DNA from: Sphagnum compactum | Taxonomy: Eukaryota; Bryophyta; Sphagnopsida; Sphagnales | Direction of reading: 5' to 3' | Length of the DNA stretch: 64,000 nucleotides | NCBI GenBank assembly: GCA_965153455.1 | Contig: OZ234502.1 | Coordinates: forward strand, 1,963,267-2,027,266 | The notes under the pieces: generated by a model | The model's input: only the letters and a program-made list of their open reading frames with translations | Databases searched by the model: none | Told to the model about the DNA's origin: nothing | Program-made: the position numbers and the translations under genes | Shown: piece by piece, positions 13,058 through 26,499 of the stretch | Layout: the number at the start of each line of letters is the position of its first letter | Numbering within the stretch: the stretch's first letter is position 1

Positions 13058-16000
13058 CTATCGAGTCTGTTCCGAATATGTCCAACCATATGTGTGTGTC
13101 AATCGAATCTGCATGCCCATGCCAGCCACCCACTATTATATTTTGGATAAACAGTACAACATTTCCATCCCAACGATGTGTCTCTCAATACATGCTAAAT
13201 GACCGAGTACTGTCAGGAACATTTACCTGAGCAAATGCAAAGATTGCACGGATCACTCTGGCGTAGTCTGTACCAAGTGATCTTATGACAACATCAGCCA
13301 GAAATGTTCCCCACAACCTGTATCCACAATATCACCATCACCATTCACCACAACATCACATACAGATTTGCCCAGTCTTTTGTCAAGGCATAAAACAGTG
13401 AAATTAGTCTGCTGTTTATGTTCATAAAGACAGTGGGACAGTAGGAAAAACATACAAAGGTCCCAGCATCATCATAGTGCTCCTCATAGTCATGTACCGG
13501 GCAGCCGCACCCACAAGTCCCTGGGATATGAGAAAGGAAGTAACGAGAGGCCCAGTCATGCTGCTGTCAAAGTGCATTGCTTAATGTGTTGAAACTCATT
13601 AAGCAGTGCAAGACCATTTCTCATTAGGTAGTGGTTTGTGATGAGTAGGTAGCAAGTATCTCTTACAAATCATGGTCAGATCCAGAAAGCAGATGAAATT
13701 GACTCCTGGAAGACACACAAAGGTTCCTTCTCTCTGGAAAGAGCTGAAAACTTTGACAACAGGGTTTTACAGTGATGGAAAAAGCAATCTCCCTCCTAAA
13801 CTCTTCTAAACATGGCCGGGGCCAATTGCAAACTCTCAGTTTGAGGCTTCTCAGCATCTGGACATGCAGAAAGCAGACAAAAGAAATTTCCTGCATATAG
13901 CTTTTGCTAGTTCTCTCTCCATCAAAGCAAACACTTATAAAATGTATCTGTACCTGTCTGGCTGCTAACATTGCCACTTGACATTCCAATTTTGTGGCGA
14001 CTGCTTGTCCTCCCTTCAGGAACAACACAGAGTTCTTAGCACAATTTACAGTCTTACAAAATAGCCTCCAATCCCATCAGGATGCCTGGCCCACAATGCC
14101 TCTTATAAAAGCCGTACCATGAGATTGAGAAACACATCAATATTGCAAACTTGTCTCTCATGACTACTATATGAAAAAAACAGGAAAGATACTGATCCAA
14201 TTTGAACCACCTTTGTCTCATGTCCTGCTAAAAGAAGTATGATTGGAAATTACTTTGACAAAGGCCTCTTTGGCTAGCTGGTATCGGGCTGTTTCCACCA
14301 ACACCTTTCCAGAGAGCTGCTTGGACACCTGCACCAATGTAGCAATACCTGTGATTATGTATCCTTTTCACCTGGTAATTTGATCTCAGCAGTAATAATT
14401 GCAAAGCAACAAATGTTGACAAATTCATCCAGGCCCTGAATACTCAGCGAGCAAGACCAAACTGACTATGGCACCAAGATTGTTCATAGTGATTGCACTT
14501 CTGGTCAATAGATCAATCTGTAGGCAATAGACTTACAATGCCTTGAAGGGTAGACATTGTAACTGCACTACCTCCCTGCAAAGAGGACAGAAGGATTCCT
14601 GTATCAATGCCCAAAAGTCCCTGGAGCTAGAGAGGTACATCACACAAAGAAGAAACCAGCTGGAAAAAACCACACTTTCATACTTTGAGGTATTGAGAGC
14701 AAGCATAAAAATACCTCAAAGACCCCCACAGACATTGCAATCTGTGATTTAGTTCAACATTGGTATATGTGTTGGACAGAAGACACTATTGCTTCACCAA
14801 GAAGAGTTGCTCACAAACAGACAAACAAACCAACGGGAACTCAAAGCTCAAAACCAGTCAATGCATCACATGCATCAGAAAAGTCTACTGTCTTTCCCTT
14901 ATTTTGAAATCACACCTTGAGAGCCACAGAGAGGAGCTCCTGGCTACCGAGACGGATTGCTGTAACCAGATTTCCATGCCATTTCCCTGCTCTTGCACTT
15001 TCAACAGACTCCATGTATGGGACTCTCCTCTTTTTTTGTGGCTGATTCTGCGGTTTGCTGGCAGATCCAAAAAATGGCCCATCTTTACTTCATTTGTTCA
15101 TTTAGAACTGTTGCCAGAGTGAACATCTTGCTGAGTTCAAGCAGCCTATGACCACAGTACTAATACAGAGAGAAAGAACAAAAGTGGTAGAGACATCTAT
15201 TTTTCTGCTCCCTCTATGCATACGCACCTTGAATACTCCTGAAGCAAATGCAGAAAAATTTCTGCTTCCATGTCCTCTGTAGAGAAGGTGATGGAGCAAG
15301 GGACTTGAAGCTTCCTCCTCACTTGCAATAGCACATCTCGATAAGTTGGTCTCCGACCACTGCCAGACACATACCTTATGAGCGATACCATCTATAAGGC
15401 ACAAAAGCATAACTGAGATTCAAAAGAGATGGTAGTTACCTGAGGGTGGCTTTGGCGTCAGCAGCTAGAAACAGGAAGCGAGACTCCAAGCGGTCCATCA
15501 ATGCATCGCGCCCACCATGCTGCTGCTCATTCATGGCCTCTTCAATGCTCCCCCTGTTTGACCCATCCCCTGGTGCCACTGATTTGAGCAGTGGGCTCAA
15601 CAGACTGTCCACCAGCAAATCACCAACAAATCAGCAAGACTAACAAAATACCAGCAGTGGACTTAAAAAGAAAACCACATTTTAAACAGATGCCAAGGGG
15701 CAGTAAATCAGAAAGAACAACTTTCACAACCTCCAAAGCTAGGTTCTTATAACAGAACAATCCTCTTTCCACACCAAATGAGGGAGTCTTGAGAAACTTG
15801 AACCAAAGGCAAAATGGGGTTACCTCTTGCCATAAAGAATGTTGCAGAGGTCAGAAAGTTCAGCATCACTGGCCAATTCCAGTACCATGTGGAGCTCTGG
15901 ATCAAATGCAGCTGCAGTAATGAACAATTTCAACTGAGGAAATGGAAACAGTTTCCATCCACAAAAGAAAAAACATACACAAGTCTCACTAAACTCAGCA

Positions 16001-16876
16001 AAATAATCTACTTTAGTCTGGGTACAAACACTGACTCAAGTTTTGTGGCATGGTTGTGACAGGAATTCCTCTTCCAGAAAGCAAAGAACTAGCAAAATTC
16101 CACAAACTCTCAAATAATTCTCTCTACATTTTGGCCCACTCCACCTCCCTTCACATAGCAGGATCCTAGAGAGCTTAGGTTACCTGACACAGCACCCATG
16201 CCTGAAGGCTTTGCTCCTCGAGCACAGGTATGCTGCATTTGTGGCTTGATCTCTCCATTGTAGAGTCTCAGTTTCACTCCAAATAGGCTGCTCTGCAATT
16301 GATTGAATTTCTTTGCATCTTTGCAGTTCTGCTGCATACAGCATATGTCAGGTTCCGATTCAAATGGAAACATATTGTTGGGTCCACAACCAGTTGCATG
16401 ACTATAAACCCTAACCAATGCGCACATGAATTGCTGCTAATCTGGTATTACATTGACAGCCGGAAGCTGGGAAAAAAAAGAGATACTTGAATTAATCAAT
16501 TCATCCCCAGAGCTTCGCGTCTCCCACCTCAAGAGACTTGTCTACAACCGAAATCTCTAAAAAAATCATAAACAATAGAAATTCGAGACAGTTTGATTAT
16601 GCGACAAAAGCCGACATCTTCTCTTCATCGTCACCGGCAACGAGAAACCGTAACGAGTTTCCGGAGAAGCGCGGAGTCACGCACCTGGGACACGGCCGGA
16701 ATGCAGGATTGCCGCACCGGAAGACGCCAGATGACGAATTGGGAATGCGCGGCTACGGTCCAAGGCGAAGAGGGTTGGTCGAGGAGCAGCAGGGCGCGGG
16801 CATGATGATGATGATGTCCGGGAGGCAGCGGCGGGGGCGGCGAACCCCCGAGTGCTTGCAAATTATGAGAGCGCAT
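13058..16876 (-). CDS. YaaW/UPF0174-like protein with organelle-type leader (13 exons, 424 aa)
   Basis: Minus-strand exons, in order: 16876-16685, 16331-16184, 15911-15824, 15604-15440, 15374-15228, 14997-14916, 14741-14715, 14620-14537, 14328-14254, 14013-13954, 13520-13456, 13317-13227 and 13108-13058. Every junction is GT-AG, the phases all agree, and the sum is 424 codons plus TAG. Residues 1-64 are Pro/His/Leu/Arg-rich with few acids, like a transit peptide. The body has ELASDAELSDLCNILYGK and SLLSPLLKS (about 124-150), then GSGRRPTYRDVLLQVRRKL (from about 202) and TEDMEAEIFLHLLQEYS, a Gly-rich hydrophobic middle, and a C-terminal LWGTFLADVVIRSLGTDYAR (379-398) with FAFAQIRLTHTYGW. Order and motifs recall E. 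coli YaaW (UPF0174/DUF3944), whose role is unknown. The 27-bp exon 7 and the acceptor of exon 6 (6 bp alternative) are the weakest points. The start codon is provisional; a nearby upstream ATG is out of frame. Confidence 0.8.
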
Positions 16877-17400
16877 CGTGCAGGCCGCACCCGCATGCCC
16901 CGAAGCTCGCCACTTACTCGTGTCCTATGACTGCATTACTCCTCTGTTGGATTTTGAATGGAAGGCACTTTGCATTCTCATCGTGCTCGGAGCTCAGTGG
17001 CGATGGCGGACTCGGCGAAAGGAGAGAGACGACCTAAATTCTTTTACACAAACACTCCGTCTTTCTGTCAATAAAACTTGCTCTCCCCTTGCTCTGACAA
17101 CACGGCCAAAAGGTAATTTGTACTTTCTTTCCCTACCCTGTTTTCTTTCCCCTTTTGAAGGAAAGAAAGGCCCACGGAGAAAAACGAATGGCAGAGCGAC
17201 TCCGGTTTCCAAGACCATGAACTTTTTTGCATTAGAGAATCTACTTGCAAAAAAAAATGCGCTAGTCTTGCACTGTTTTTTGGTTCTTCTTTGCATTAGA
17301 TTTTCTACTTGCAAAAAAGCCCTAAACCCTAAACCCTTCCACTGTTCTTTTCCCTCTTCTTCTTCTTCTTCTTCTTCTTCCTCTTCTCCTTTCTGACGTT
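16877..17400 (-). promoter_or_regulatory. Probable promoter/5' leader of the YaaW-like gene with telo-box and GAA-rich tract
   Basis: Upstream of the minus-strand start lies a GC-rich stretch. At 17320-17336 there is a double telo-box (CCCTAAACCCTAAACCC as read on plus). At about 17355-17391 there is a TTC run, which is GAA-rich on the sense strand of the gene. Telo-boxes are known plant promoter elements, common in genes of translation and growth. The link to this gene rests on position only. Confidence 0.45.
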
Positions 17401-19620
17401 TCTTCTTCTTCTCTCTCTTCCTTTTTCCTTATGTTGGTGGCAATTGTACACATCTTATCTACTGACAAGGCCAACAACATGTTCTTTGAACCCCAAAAAG
17501 GGACCTAGACAAACTCCTCTTGCAGCTTTTTATTGCAAGTTCCTTTGAAAATTTGGGGGAGAAATCTTACCCCAAGGGATCTCCCATGCAACAACCCAAA
17601 TGAACAATTTTCTCTGCAACTTTGCCCAAGTTGTGTGATATACAATTTTTCTGAGCCCAGAAAACAGTGAATTCTGGGTTGCCCTTGAATAATGTCTCAG
17701 CTAGCTTCTGGATGCATGACTTGTGTGGAAATGACTTTTTGGCAGGGATTCAGTGCAATGTATAATGTGGTAACCTTGTGTACCTATGTCATGAAAGTAA
17801 CTCGATTCTATGGAGTCTTTAGCACCAACCTTACAGTAAACGCATTCTTGCAGAGTTGTATGCTTGGAGCCATCACACTTCATGGGTCTTGAGGAAAAGT
17901 GTGGATTATCATACGCCCCAATCTTGCCTTCTCTTTGTTTAAAGCAAATTCACATATACAATTTCACACCATTTGGTGCTCTCATTCTGGAAGTACCATT
18001 TCTCTGATAGGTATATAATCCAATAAGAAAACCCAAAGCGTCAAGGTGTGCACTTGATGCCCCATTTTTTTATCTCCTCATGTGACCATCCTCTTGACGT
18101 TCTGAAAGATCCGGGTCATACTGGGGTGTACATAGCTGTGTCCTCAATTCAGTGAATCTTGTTTTCATGCATTGTCATCTGTCATCCAAGTTCGGTCAAC
18201 TAATCTTAATGACCGGTGCTTTGTTTGCGTTGTTTGGTACAGAAGCTGCAAAACTTTGTGGGTGTCACCAATTGGCATATCAGTAGTGATAGTTCCTTGC
18301 TGCCCAACTGCACAGCAGCTGGGCCCCCTGCACATCAGCAGAATTGAGCATATCACAATCCCCACCCCCAAAAAGCAAGAGCAATCAATTTCCATGCTAG
18401 CTAGTCATGCATCCAGAATCCAAACAATAGTATGGAAACTGCATCAGACCACTGACAAGCAACTCACTGAAACATGGTTTAACTGAGACAAACAAAAGCA
18501 GCAGCAACTACAAAAACCATTTGATGCTTGTTCTAGAAAATGGATCAATCAAGTGCAGAACAAGGGATCAAGATTGGGTTTAGGGTTTAGGGTTTTGTGT
18601 TTTCTTGATGGCTATCAACATCAAAGGGACAATTGCACTGTTCCAAGAAATGGTAATGTTGTCACTCGTCTCACAAATCACTGCATTTGTAGAGCATTTT
18701 TATGAGCTGAGCTGATCAGCATGAGTGACAAGAGCACTCAGTTTGTAATTGGTACTTCCTACCATCTGAAAGGCATTCCTTGTTGCAGTGGATCCATGAG
18801 CCTCACAAATAGTACAATACCTGCCTTCGTTGCCTCTCACAACCCTAATTGTTGCTCAAGGGTATGTCTGCACCCACTCTTTCTTCCATTGCTTAGGTCC
18901 TTGAAACCTCTTCTTTAAATCCCATCATCTTCTGTCAAGGCACTCATCTTCTCCATACCCATTCTCACAATTTTCGCTTTCCATTCCATGACAGTTTTTG
19001 TTGTTCATGTCATTGTCACCTTCATGACCATAATCATCAATGACATCTCTGTGCAGAGCTGCACCACTGCTACTATCTACGAGATGTTATGGTGCATCAT
19101 CAACTGGAGTGACTCTGCTTGTGAGGGATTCTGATCTATTCTACCAAAACAGTAGAATCGAAATGTCAATCCCAAGCTTTTTCCACAATGGACACTCCAG
19201 AATTCTTGAGCTCGGAAATCCAACTCCAGCTTCCAATGCCTGTGGGTTCCAAATTCTGTGATTCCTTGAGGATGATTTCTTCCCTCCAGCTACAAAAAGA
19301 TGGAACTATATAGGACACAGCAAAATCTCCCCGAAAATAAGAATAAATAAAAAGAAGAAGAAAGTCTAGGGAAAGAGTTTCTCTACTCTTGAAAGAAAGA
19401 CAGCTCTCCTCTGTGAACTTAAACCCTACACAACTAAACACAAAAACCTCACAAATTTCACAGGAGCTCAAACCACACAACTTTCTTCTCAGTACAGCGA
19501 GCTCAACCCTACTTTCTATCAAAAGAAAATGCAACACTGAATCAATTCTGCGAAAACTTTATGACCCCAAAGAAACATGACTAACATGCAACATTGTACC
19601 ACCCTCATCACCCTTCAAGG
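17400..19620. other. GC-intermediate region without a confident gene; telo-box at 18576-18596
   Basis: Base composition is closer to that of genes than of the AT-rich deserts, and a double telo-box (GGGTTTAGGGTTTAGGGTTT) lies at 18576. On the minus strand, 19086-18925 is an open, acidic 53-codon stretch (contains DDYGHEGDNDMNN) without its own ATG, and about 18395-18165 has another protein-like stretch. I could not join these into a phase-consistent model. The region may hold a gene with small exons, a long non-coding RNA or a decayed gene. Confidence 0.3.
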
Positions 19621-22600
19621 TCTAAAGATGAAGTAAACAAGGACATCTAGTTTTATTGAGGACTTTGAAATTGAGCTTTGATGTGTCATACATATTGGAA
19701 ATGGCCCCAACTTGTCTTTAGAACTAGCACCATGTTTTCTTTTTTGGGAGGTTACCGATCGTGATCAAATGTAGCAAATGCAAGTTCATGTTTGTTCATG
19801 AAATCCTCGATTTGGGTGCATCACTATGTTCCATCCATAAATTTGTTTAGACAATATTGGGCAATGGTAGAAAGAAAAATCACATCCATACATGTCGAAG
19901 CCATTCATGCTTGAAGTCTTTCTTTAAGACTTATGACAGATGAAATCAAAACATCAAAAATCATAATGAGATCACACACTAGCAAGGTTATTTTGAATGT
20001 CAATCCTTCTCGTTCAAAACCCAAAATCATTATCTTAATTTATTTTACACAATCCATATGTGAATTAACACACACAAAATCTTCATTTTGAAATAGTGAA
20101 ATGTGAGGACTTCCATTATAAGTTGTTTGATGAAAATCACAATTATTAAAGTTGCATTCAAAGATGAGCATGAAAATAGATAAACTTAAATGGATGAATG
20201 CAAGAAAAGTTTATTGTTTGCATAGGGAGGAGCAAAACACATTATTTATGTGAACAATGGGTTTTCATGCATGCTACAAAATGAGCATCACAATGTTCTT
20301 GTTGCACCTTTGGGGATACATTATTGATCAAAATCTTTTGAAAATTCCAAAAGTCTAATGGATGTCCCAATCCCATTTGTAGAAAAGGATGGATTTTTTT
20401 CAAATTGCATCCATTACTATGAGTTAAACAACAATTATTGTAAAAAATCTCTACCTTTCAACGTTGATATTTAATTGTTTGGATCAACTAGGTCATGTGA
20501 AAGTGTACATTAAAATTGACTATTGTAGTATTTATAAATTGTGATGTGAAACACATTATGATCATTTTAAGTATGTTGTGATGACTTTTGACCTTACAAA
20601 TGCACATTTTATTTTTCAATGTTAATAGGTGATGTATTGTGTGAATGATTTGGAGGTTTGTTACATTGATAATTCTTTATATATTTCCTCCCAGAAAAAA
20701 AAAAAACATGGAAGTAAAAACTAGGTAATAGGAATCAACATCACTTTCTTGAACTGTTGTGATTAGTCACAACTAGTTGGTGTGACAACACAAGACCGGT
20801 TGAGAGGTTTGACACAATGTTAAACAATTTTTTTACATTGTTAAGTGTTGAAAAGTATTAAGTTTTGATTTTTTAAATGTTAAAAAACATTTTATATTCA
20901 TTGGATTACTTTCAAAGTTATTCAATTGTTAGATTGATATTTTAGAAAAGGCATATCACAAATACAACGCACATTTTCAACATCTTTGTTTATGAAAATT
21001 ACAAACATGTTAAATAAACATTGATTATGATAACATTGACTCTTTTACCACAACTACACCCATTATGTACAATAAAGATATCTACAAAATAACCTTACCT
21101 TCAAGGCCCTCCTTTCACTCCAAACCTTGGTTTCAACTTCAAACATTTTAAATCACAAAATGAATTTATTTTATTGAATCTAAGTATAAAATGATGGAAC
21201 TCAATATTTAATACACGAGATTTGAAAGTAATTACAACGATATTACATACAACAACAATAAAGGCACCTAAGAAAAGAAAAGACGGGGGAGTAGGGGGGT
21301 GGGGTGTATGAAATTTAAATTGCCATTGAATTCGGTGATAATTTGAATTTCACTCTTTGCATTTAACAACATCGTGTTTTTTATTTAAAAAAAAAAACTC
21401 ACCCCCCTTTATGACCAAACTTTGGATACAAATGTTATACTTCTTTTATTTTGCAAATAGTTGTAAGGGGTTTTCAAAAAGATAAAAAACATGAAACTTT
21501 ATAACAATTTGGGGAAAAAATATGAATTTCATTAAATTGAACTAAAATTTCTTGAATAAATTGTTTCATCTAATGACATTCATATGGATCATGAATTTAG
21601 ACCATCATGTATTTGAATACCCCTTTTTTGTTCATGATGTTCAATGTTTTTTGAAATTTTGTTAACTTTTATCAACATTTCATTAAATGTAATTCCAACA
21701 TAGTGACCTTTGTAACCTCATTTGACTCAAAGGATCAATCTTTTCAATGGCTACCTTTTCATTACCTTGTATAATGGTATAAGGTTTTTATAATATAACT
21801 AATATATTGGTAACATTTATATTAAGTTTTGACTTTATGTTTTTATATATTGATATTACCTTGTGAGCCCAAGGGCGATACTAAATGTTAAATTTTATAG
21901 TACCTATGTCAAACAAAATATTTTTTTGGGAGAGAAAGAAGGGAGGGGGGGGGGGGGGGGGTGTAATCATGTGACGGAATTTTTTCCCCCGCCCTATTAT
22001 TATGTAATTTTTTAATATGCACTTATAATTTAAACTAGCCGTAATTTAATTACAATTATTTTGTTTGCATAAAATTTTGATCCATATATTTATTTACATT
22101 TTTAATTTTAGTACTTGAAGTTGTGGAGTTATGAGAATGCAATTGAAAATAAGGTTTTCTTTTTCATTTGATGGTGGTGGTGTAACCTTCATCCTTCCTT
22201 ATGTTATCACAAATGCCAACACATAGATTAGACATGTGATTTCGTTGTTAGTTTAAAAACATGGGATATCTACAACATGTGACATTAGGTGTACGGTTAA
22301 CAATTCAAAAAGACAAAAGACCAAACAAAAAATGAATAACCAAGAATTTTGATTTAGTTCAAACAATGAATGCACCACCTTAATAACATAAGAGCACATG
22401 GACCCATTGGAATTCTCTTGTTAGAACTCAAAAGCTTTGAAGTTGCAATTATGGGGACATTCTTTCAATGTAACCTAACAAAAAAATCACATGTTCACGT
22501 ATTCTTTTTGGACCCTATATAATTTCCTTGTGCTAATTTATTTATTGGTACTAATTGAACTTATTAATATAAATTCACCTGTCAACCTATTAGAATTGAA

Positions 22601-25600
22601 CCTCCAAACAACAAATGCCTATATTTTTTTAAATATATGTATTATTATTTTCTACTTCTTTTTTAATATTGAAATTTAATGGATATTTAATATTAATTAC
22701 ATCTTGATTTTCATAATAAAAATAATCTTATTATAGGACTAATAGAATTATAATTTGTACCCAACAACCAATATATACGATCTTGTATTTTCATTCACAT
22801 CTAAATTCAAAGAATAGTGTTTCCCATTGGATCATGAGTCTTTTTCAACAAAGTTTTCAAAATTTGATCTTTTTTCTTGTTAGTTTTCAACTTTGTAAAT
22901 ATTTTCCTATTGAGATTAACTACAATAATTCATGACTAGATTATTCATTGATTTTTATGCATGCAAAAAGGGGTGCCCCATGCTAAGGAGTAAACAAGGT
23001 CATAAACCCTACAACTAAAGATTGAACAAATGTAGTTATCAAATATTAAAGTTTAGTTCACTTTTCATATTTGATAAAAATAAAATGGTGTAAGCAAAGT
23101 GAAATTGAATATTGTAAGGAAAATCCATCAATTAATAATGGTCTCATTGACAATGTGTCAATGGACCTTTGAAAAAAAATGTACGACTAATGATTTAGTC
23201 CATTCAACATGATTAATCATTAGATGAATAAATGTTATGGCATTTTGGTTCAAACTTTTAGTCTTAGTGAAGATCAATCTTATATTCCAAGTTCCCATTT
23301 TTGGATCTTATTATTCATTAGCAATCCTTTAAAGATTTGAAAACACCTTCAACCAATTGAGATCCAGGTAAACAAAAAGATGAAACTCAAAAAAAAAATT
23401 CAATAAAATTTCATAATTTGAATTTAAAAAAATTTCATTGATGTAGCTATGATGTCAAAATACATCCATTAGCTAGTGCAATACTTTTCAAAAGCCCTCT
23501 ATTCACAAATTCCTTCTACATCCAAATACACCTAAGGTCACTCTTTGTGGATTTTGTCACATGCTAGCAACCTCTAGGTCCATAATTGTAAGAGTGATAA
23601 TATATATATTGTATAACTACTCATCTACCTTAAATCATAATTCATGGATTAAATTCATCTATTGTTACCTAGCTTTCTATTGAATGAAAGTTCATCCAAA
23701 TTTTAATTAGATATTTTTTTAACACGATATGATCATGTGTGGATACATTATTGTTACCATTTTATTTGTCATTGTGAGAAGCCACCAATGGAATATGTAA
23801 TCAAATTTTCATCCATTATAGATGGAATTCATACACCACCATCCACTTTTCATTCGTAGCATATACTTTAGAATCGTGTAAAAGTATATTGTTCTGCAAC
23901 AAGTCTGATGTTGGTCTTCAAAGGTGACCAACCCTTGAAGCAAAATTATGTGACCAAATTTCTTCTTGATCTTATGCATGCTTGAACAAGAAAGTATCTT
24001 AAAAAAACCTTTTCACATAGATCATGTCATAAATTAATTTTGTGTTTCCTTACTACTAATTTAAACCCGCCTTTCCTTTGTTGGGGCTTTCCCCAAGGTG
24101 ATATCAAAGTCCTACCTCATTTTGAGTGTCTTTCAATTTCACCTCCTCCGTGAGGATGATTGACAATATTCATAACTCGGACTTATAGTGTTCCAAAATG
24201 TCTAATAGTTTTTCATATGTGACAATTGACAAATAAGTTGGTTCATACATTTTCACTGCATTATTAAAATAAATTTGTTATGTGTTGATATTAATTAGCA
24301 TATTGCTTGACACTTGCACATTCTTCAACTTATATTCACATGGATATGAGGCGCTCTCCAAATACAGTAGTAAAAATTTATTCGAGTGCTTTAAATCACC
24401 CATAGAACTTGTGTTTCAACGATTGTTGATATAGAAAGAGGCATTAAAAAGTTGGGAACAAATAAATTGTGGGTAAATAATGGTGGATCCTAATTGCATA
24501 GTTCAATATTAGAGGTGATTTTTTTGAAAAAAAATCTTGTTCACATCGTATATATGTTTTTGATCATATCAAAGTTTTAACAACACAAACCAATCATATA
24601 AATTTCAACTAACAATTGAAACATCTCGGATATACTTCACTCTAATTGCATGATTGATTGCCCCAAGCACAAAGATGTGAACCAATATCATAGGGATTAG
24701 TTATAAGTGGATGCAAACAAGTATTCTCGAAAGATCATTAGGCATGTTTCAATTTCTATTTCCTCAAAACCACAATATTTGGGTCCACTATGATAAATTA
24801 TCTTGCAACAATTTTCAGACTCTTGTAGGAAAAAAACATGGGTTATTATACAACATAGTGGCAAACCCCTTTTCAGCAAAACCTTGAATGTCCATCAAAT
24901 TGATACCTTAGAATTCCATGTTCCTCTACAAGATGCTGCAAAACATGACGATTACAAATTCCTGAACTGGAACAAAATTGGGTGTCTTGAGTGAGAATTT
25001 TTCCTCAAATACCCTAGTACCTTGGCCAATTCAACACTATTTCAGAAACATCAAAGCACCGGCAGTTAGAAAGGTAGGTATTTGAATATTTCAAAAAATT
25101 GAGATCCAAGGTTCTATGCTACAACCCGGTTTGAATTCTTTTCACCCCCAGCGAGCAAGTGAGTATATGCCCTGATTGTTCATCGGAGGGTATCTGAAGC
25201 TGATTCTAACACCACACAACACTGGAACAAACATCAATTAAATAGAAATCAATCAACTCGACACCCGGGTTCCAACCAAATTTCATGCCATTCTCTTGCA
25301 AGTAGAGACATAGGAACTGAGTCTACCATGTCAAGCCTCCAACATCCCCACAATTCCCCATTCTTAAGTGTGACATTATTATTAGAGGAGTAAAGAGAGA
25401 ATGGTCCTGATTCTTCAATCCTTACCACCGACACATTCTACTGTTTTTATTATTTACACGTGAGATGGTATATATTCAAGTCAATCAGACATCTAGTATT
25501 ATAATTTATGTATCCGTTGATATGTATGTAACCTTAGCAGGTAATGCTAATGCTAATTAAGAAGTTTAGCTAGTAATTAGTAGTCATTAAATTAGTTCAT

Positions 25601-26490
25601 AACACACAACTACCCATGAGTTTAAATAGTGTAAACTCTTGGGCGTTGATTGTGGATACCCAGTACACGATCTTAGTCAATGGGTATGAGCCTTGAAGGG
25701 TGTGCTCTGTGTTCTATACTTAGAAGTTAGTACTACTACAAATAGTCTAGGATTGATGATATGGGTGTTGCATATAGTCTATGGAAATTTGATCCAGAGT
25801 TGACCTTTAGATTTACTGTTTACTACAATCAGTTCAAAAGATTTCCACACTGATGACTACACAGCCTTTTGGAACTCTTGAGTCTGTAGTTCTCTGCACA
25901 CAAATTCAGCCCAAACAGCTTGATTGAAGAACAACCCCAAAAAAAAGGAGGTGTGGGAACTGAAAAATTAAACCATCTTGAGTACAATGAAGTACACACC
26001 ATGTGTTGAGAGAGCCAAATTGAAGGAGACCCACAACTAAGGAAGATTCAAATTTTGTAGTAATGAAGAGCAAGGGCTAGAGAACATGCAGTTTTACTCT
26101 ACATGTGATAATATAACCCTAGTCATTTGTCCAATGTTTTAGGTGTTCCATTCTATGGTCTAGATTTTGGGTATTACTTAAGGAATGAGATTGTGTCACA
26201 AGCATTCATATGGTCAGTTCCTGATTCAAATATTTTGTTAATTGTTGACTCAGTTGCAAAGCACCAGATAAGTATTTATTATTAAGTACTCGGATGGGCA
26301 CATAGACTATATAGTATGTGCATGGGAGTCCTTATTCTTAGGAGGCAAATACAACTCTACAAGATACATGCATATGCAGCCAAAGGAATGACACAAACAG
26401 GATCTTTCAAAGATTGTCAGTTATTCTTATTGGTCTTCTATGTGCATTTTGCTAATTCCATTTCAAGTTTTTGCAGAAACCCAGTGATTG
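19620..26490. other. AT-rich gene desert
   Basis: About 7 kb of very AT-rich DNA with frequent stops in all frames. The open frames present (for example 22491-22679 and 24803-24994) have no protein-like features. A G17 run lies at 21945-21961. GC rises slightly at 25000-26490, but I see no gene there. The region is probably made of old, unrecognisable transposon sequence. Confidence 0.4.
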
Positions 26491-26499
26491 GTTCCGAGT

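Noticed and set aside
13795-13865. Candidate exon between exons 10 and 11 of the YaaW-like gene, encoding a Glu/Gln-rich C-terminus
   Set aside because: The protein-like frame does not match the phase 0 donor at 13954, whereas joining directly to 13520 keeps phase and leads to the conserved C-terminus.
15197-15391. Minus-strand frame starting MVSLIRYVSG as its own gene
   Set aside because: Its Met lies in the intron. Only joining at 15374 keeps phase with the exon ending at 15440, and it gives a continuous family-like sequence.
18924-18940. miR157-like 12-mer (TTGACAGAAGAT on minus)
   Set aside because: The match stops after 12 bases, and no complementary arm lies nearby to make a hairpin.
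21945-21961. G17 and C16-C18 runs as structured regulatory DNA
   Set aside because: Isolated homopolymers in deserts; lengths may be sequencing approximations and no gene is close.
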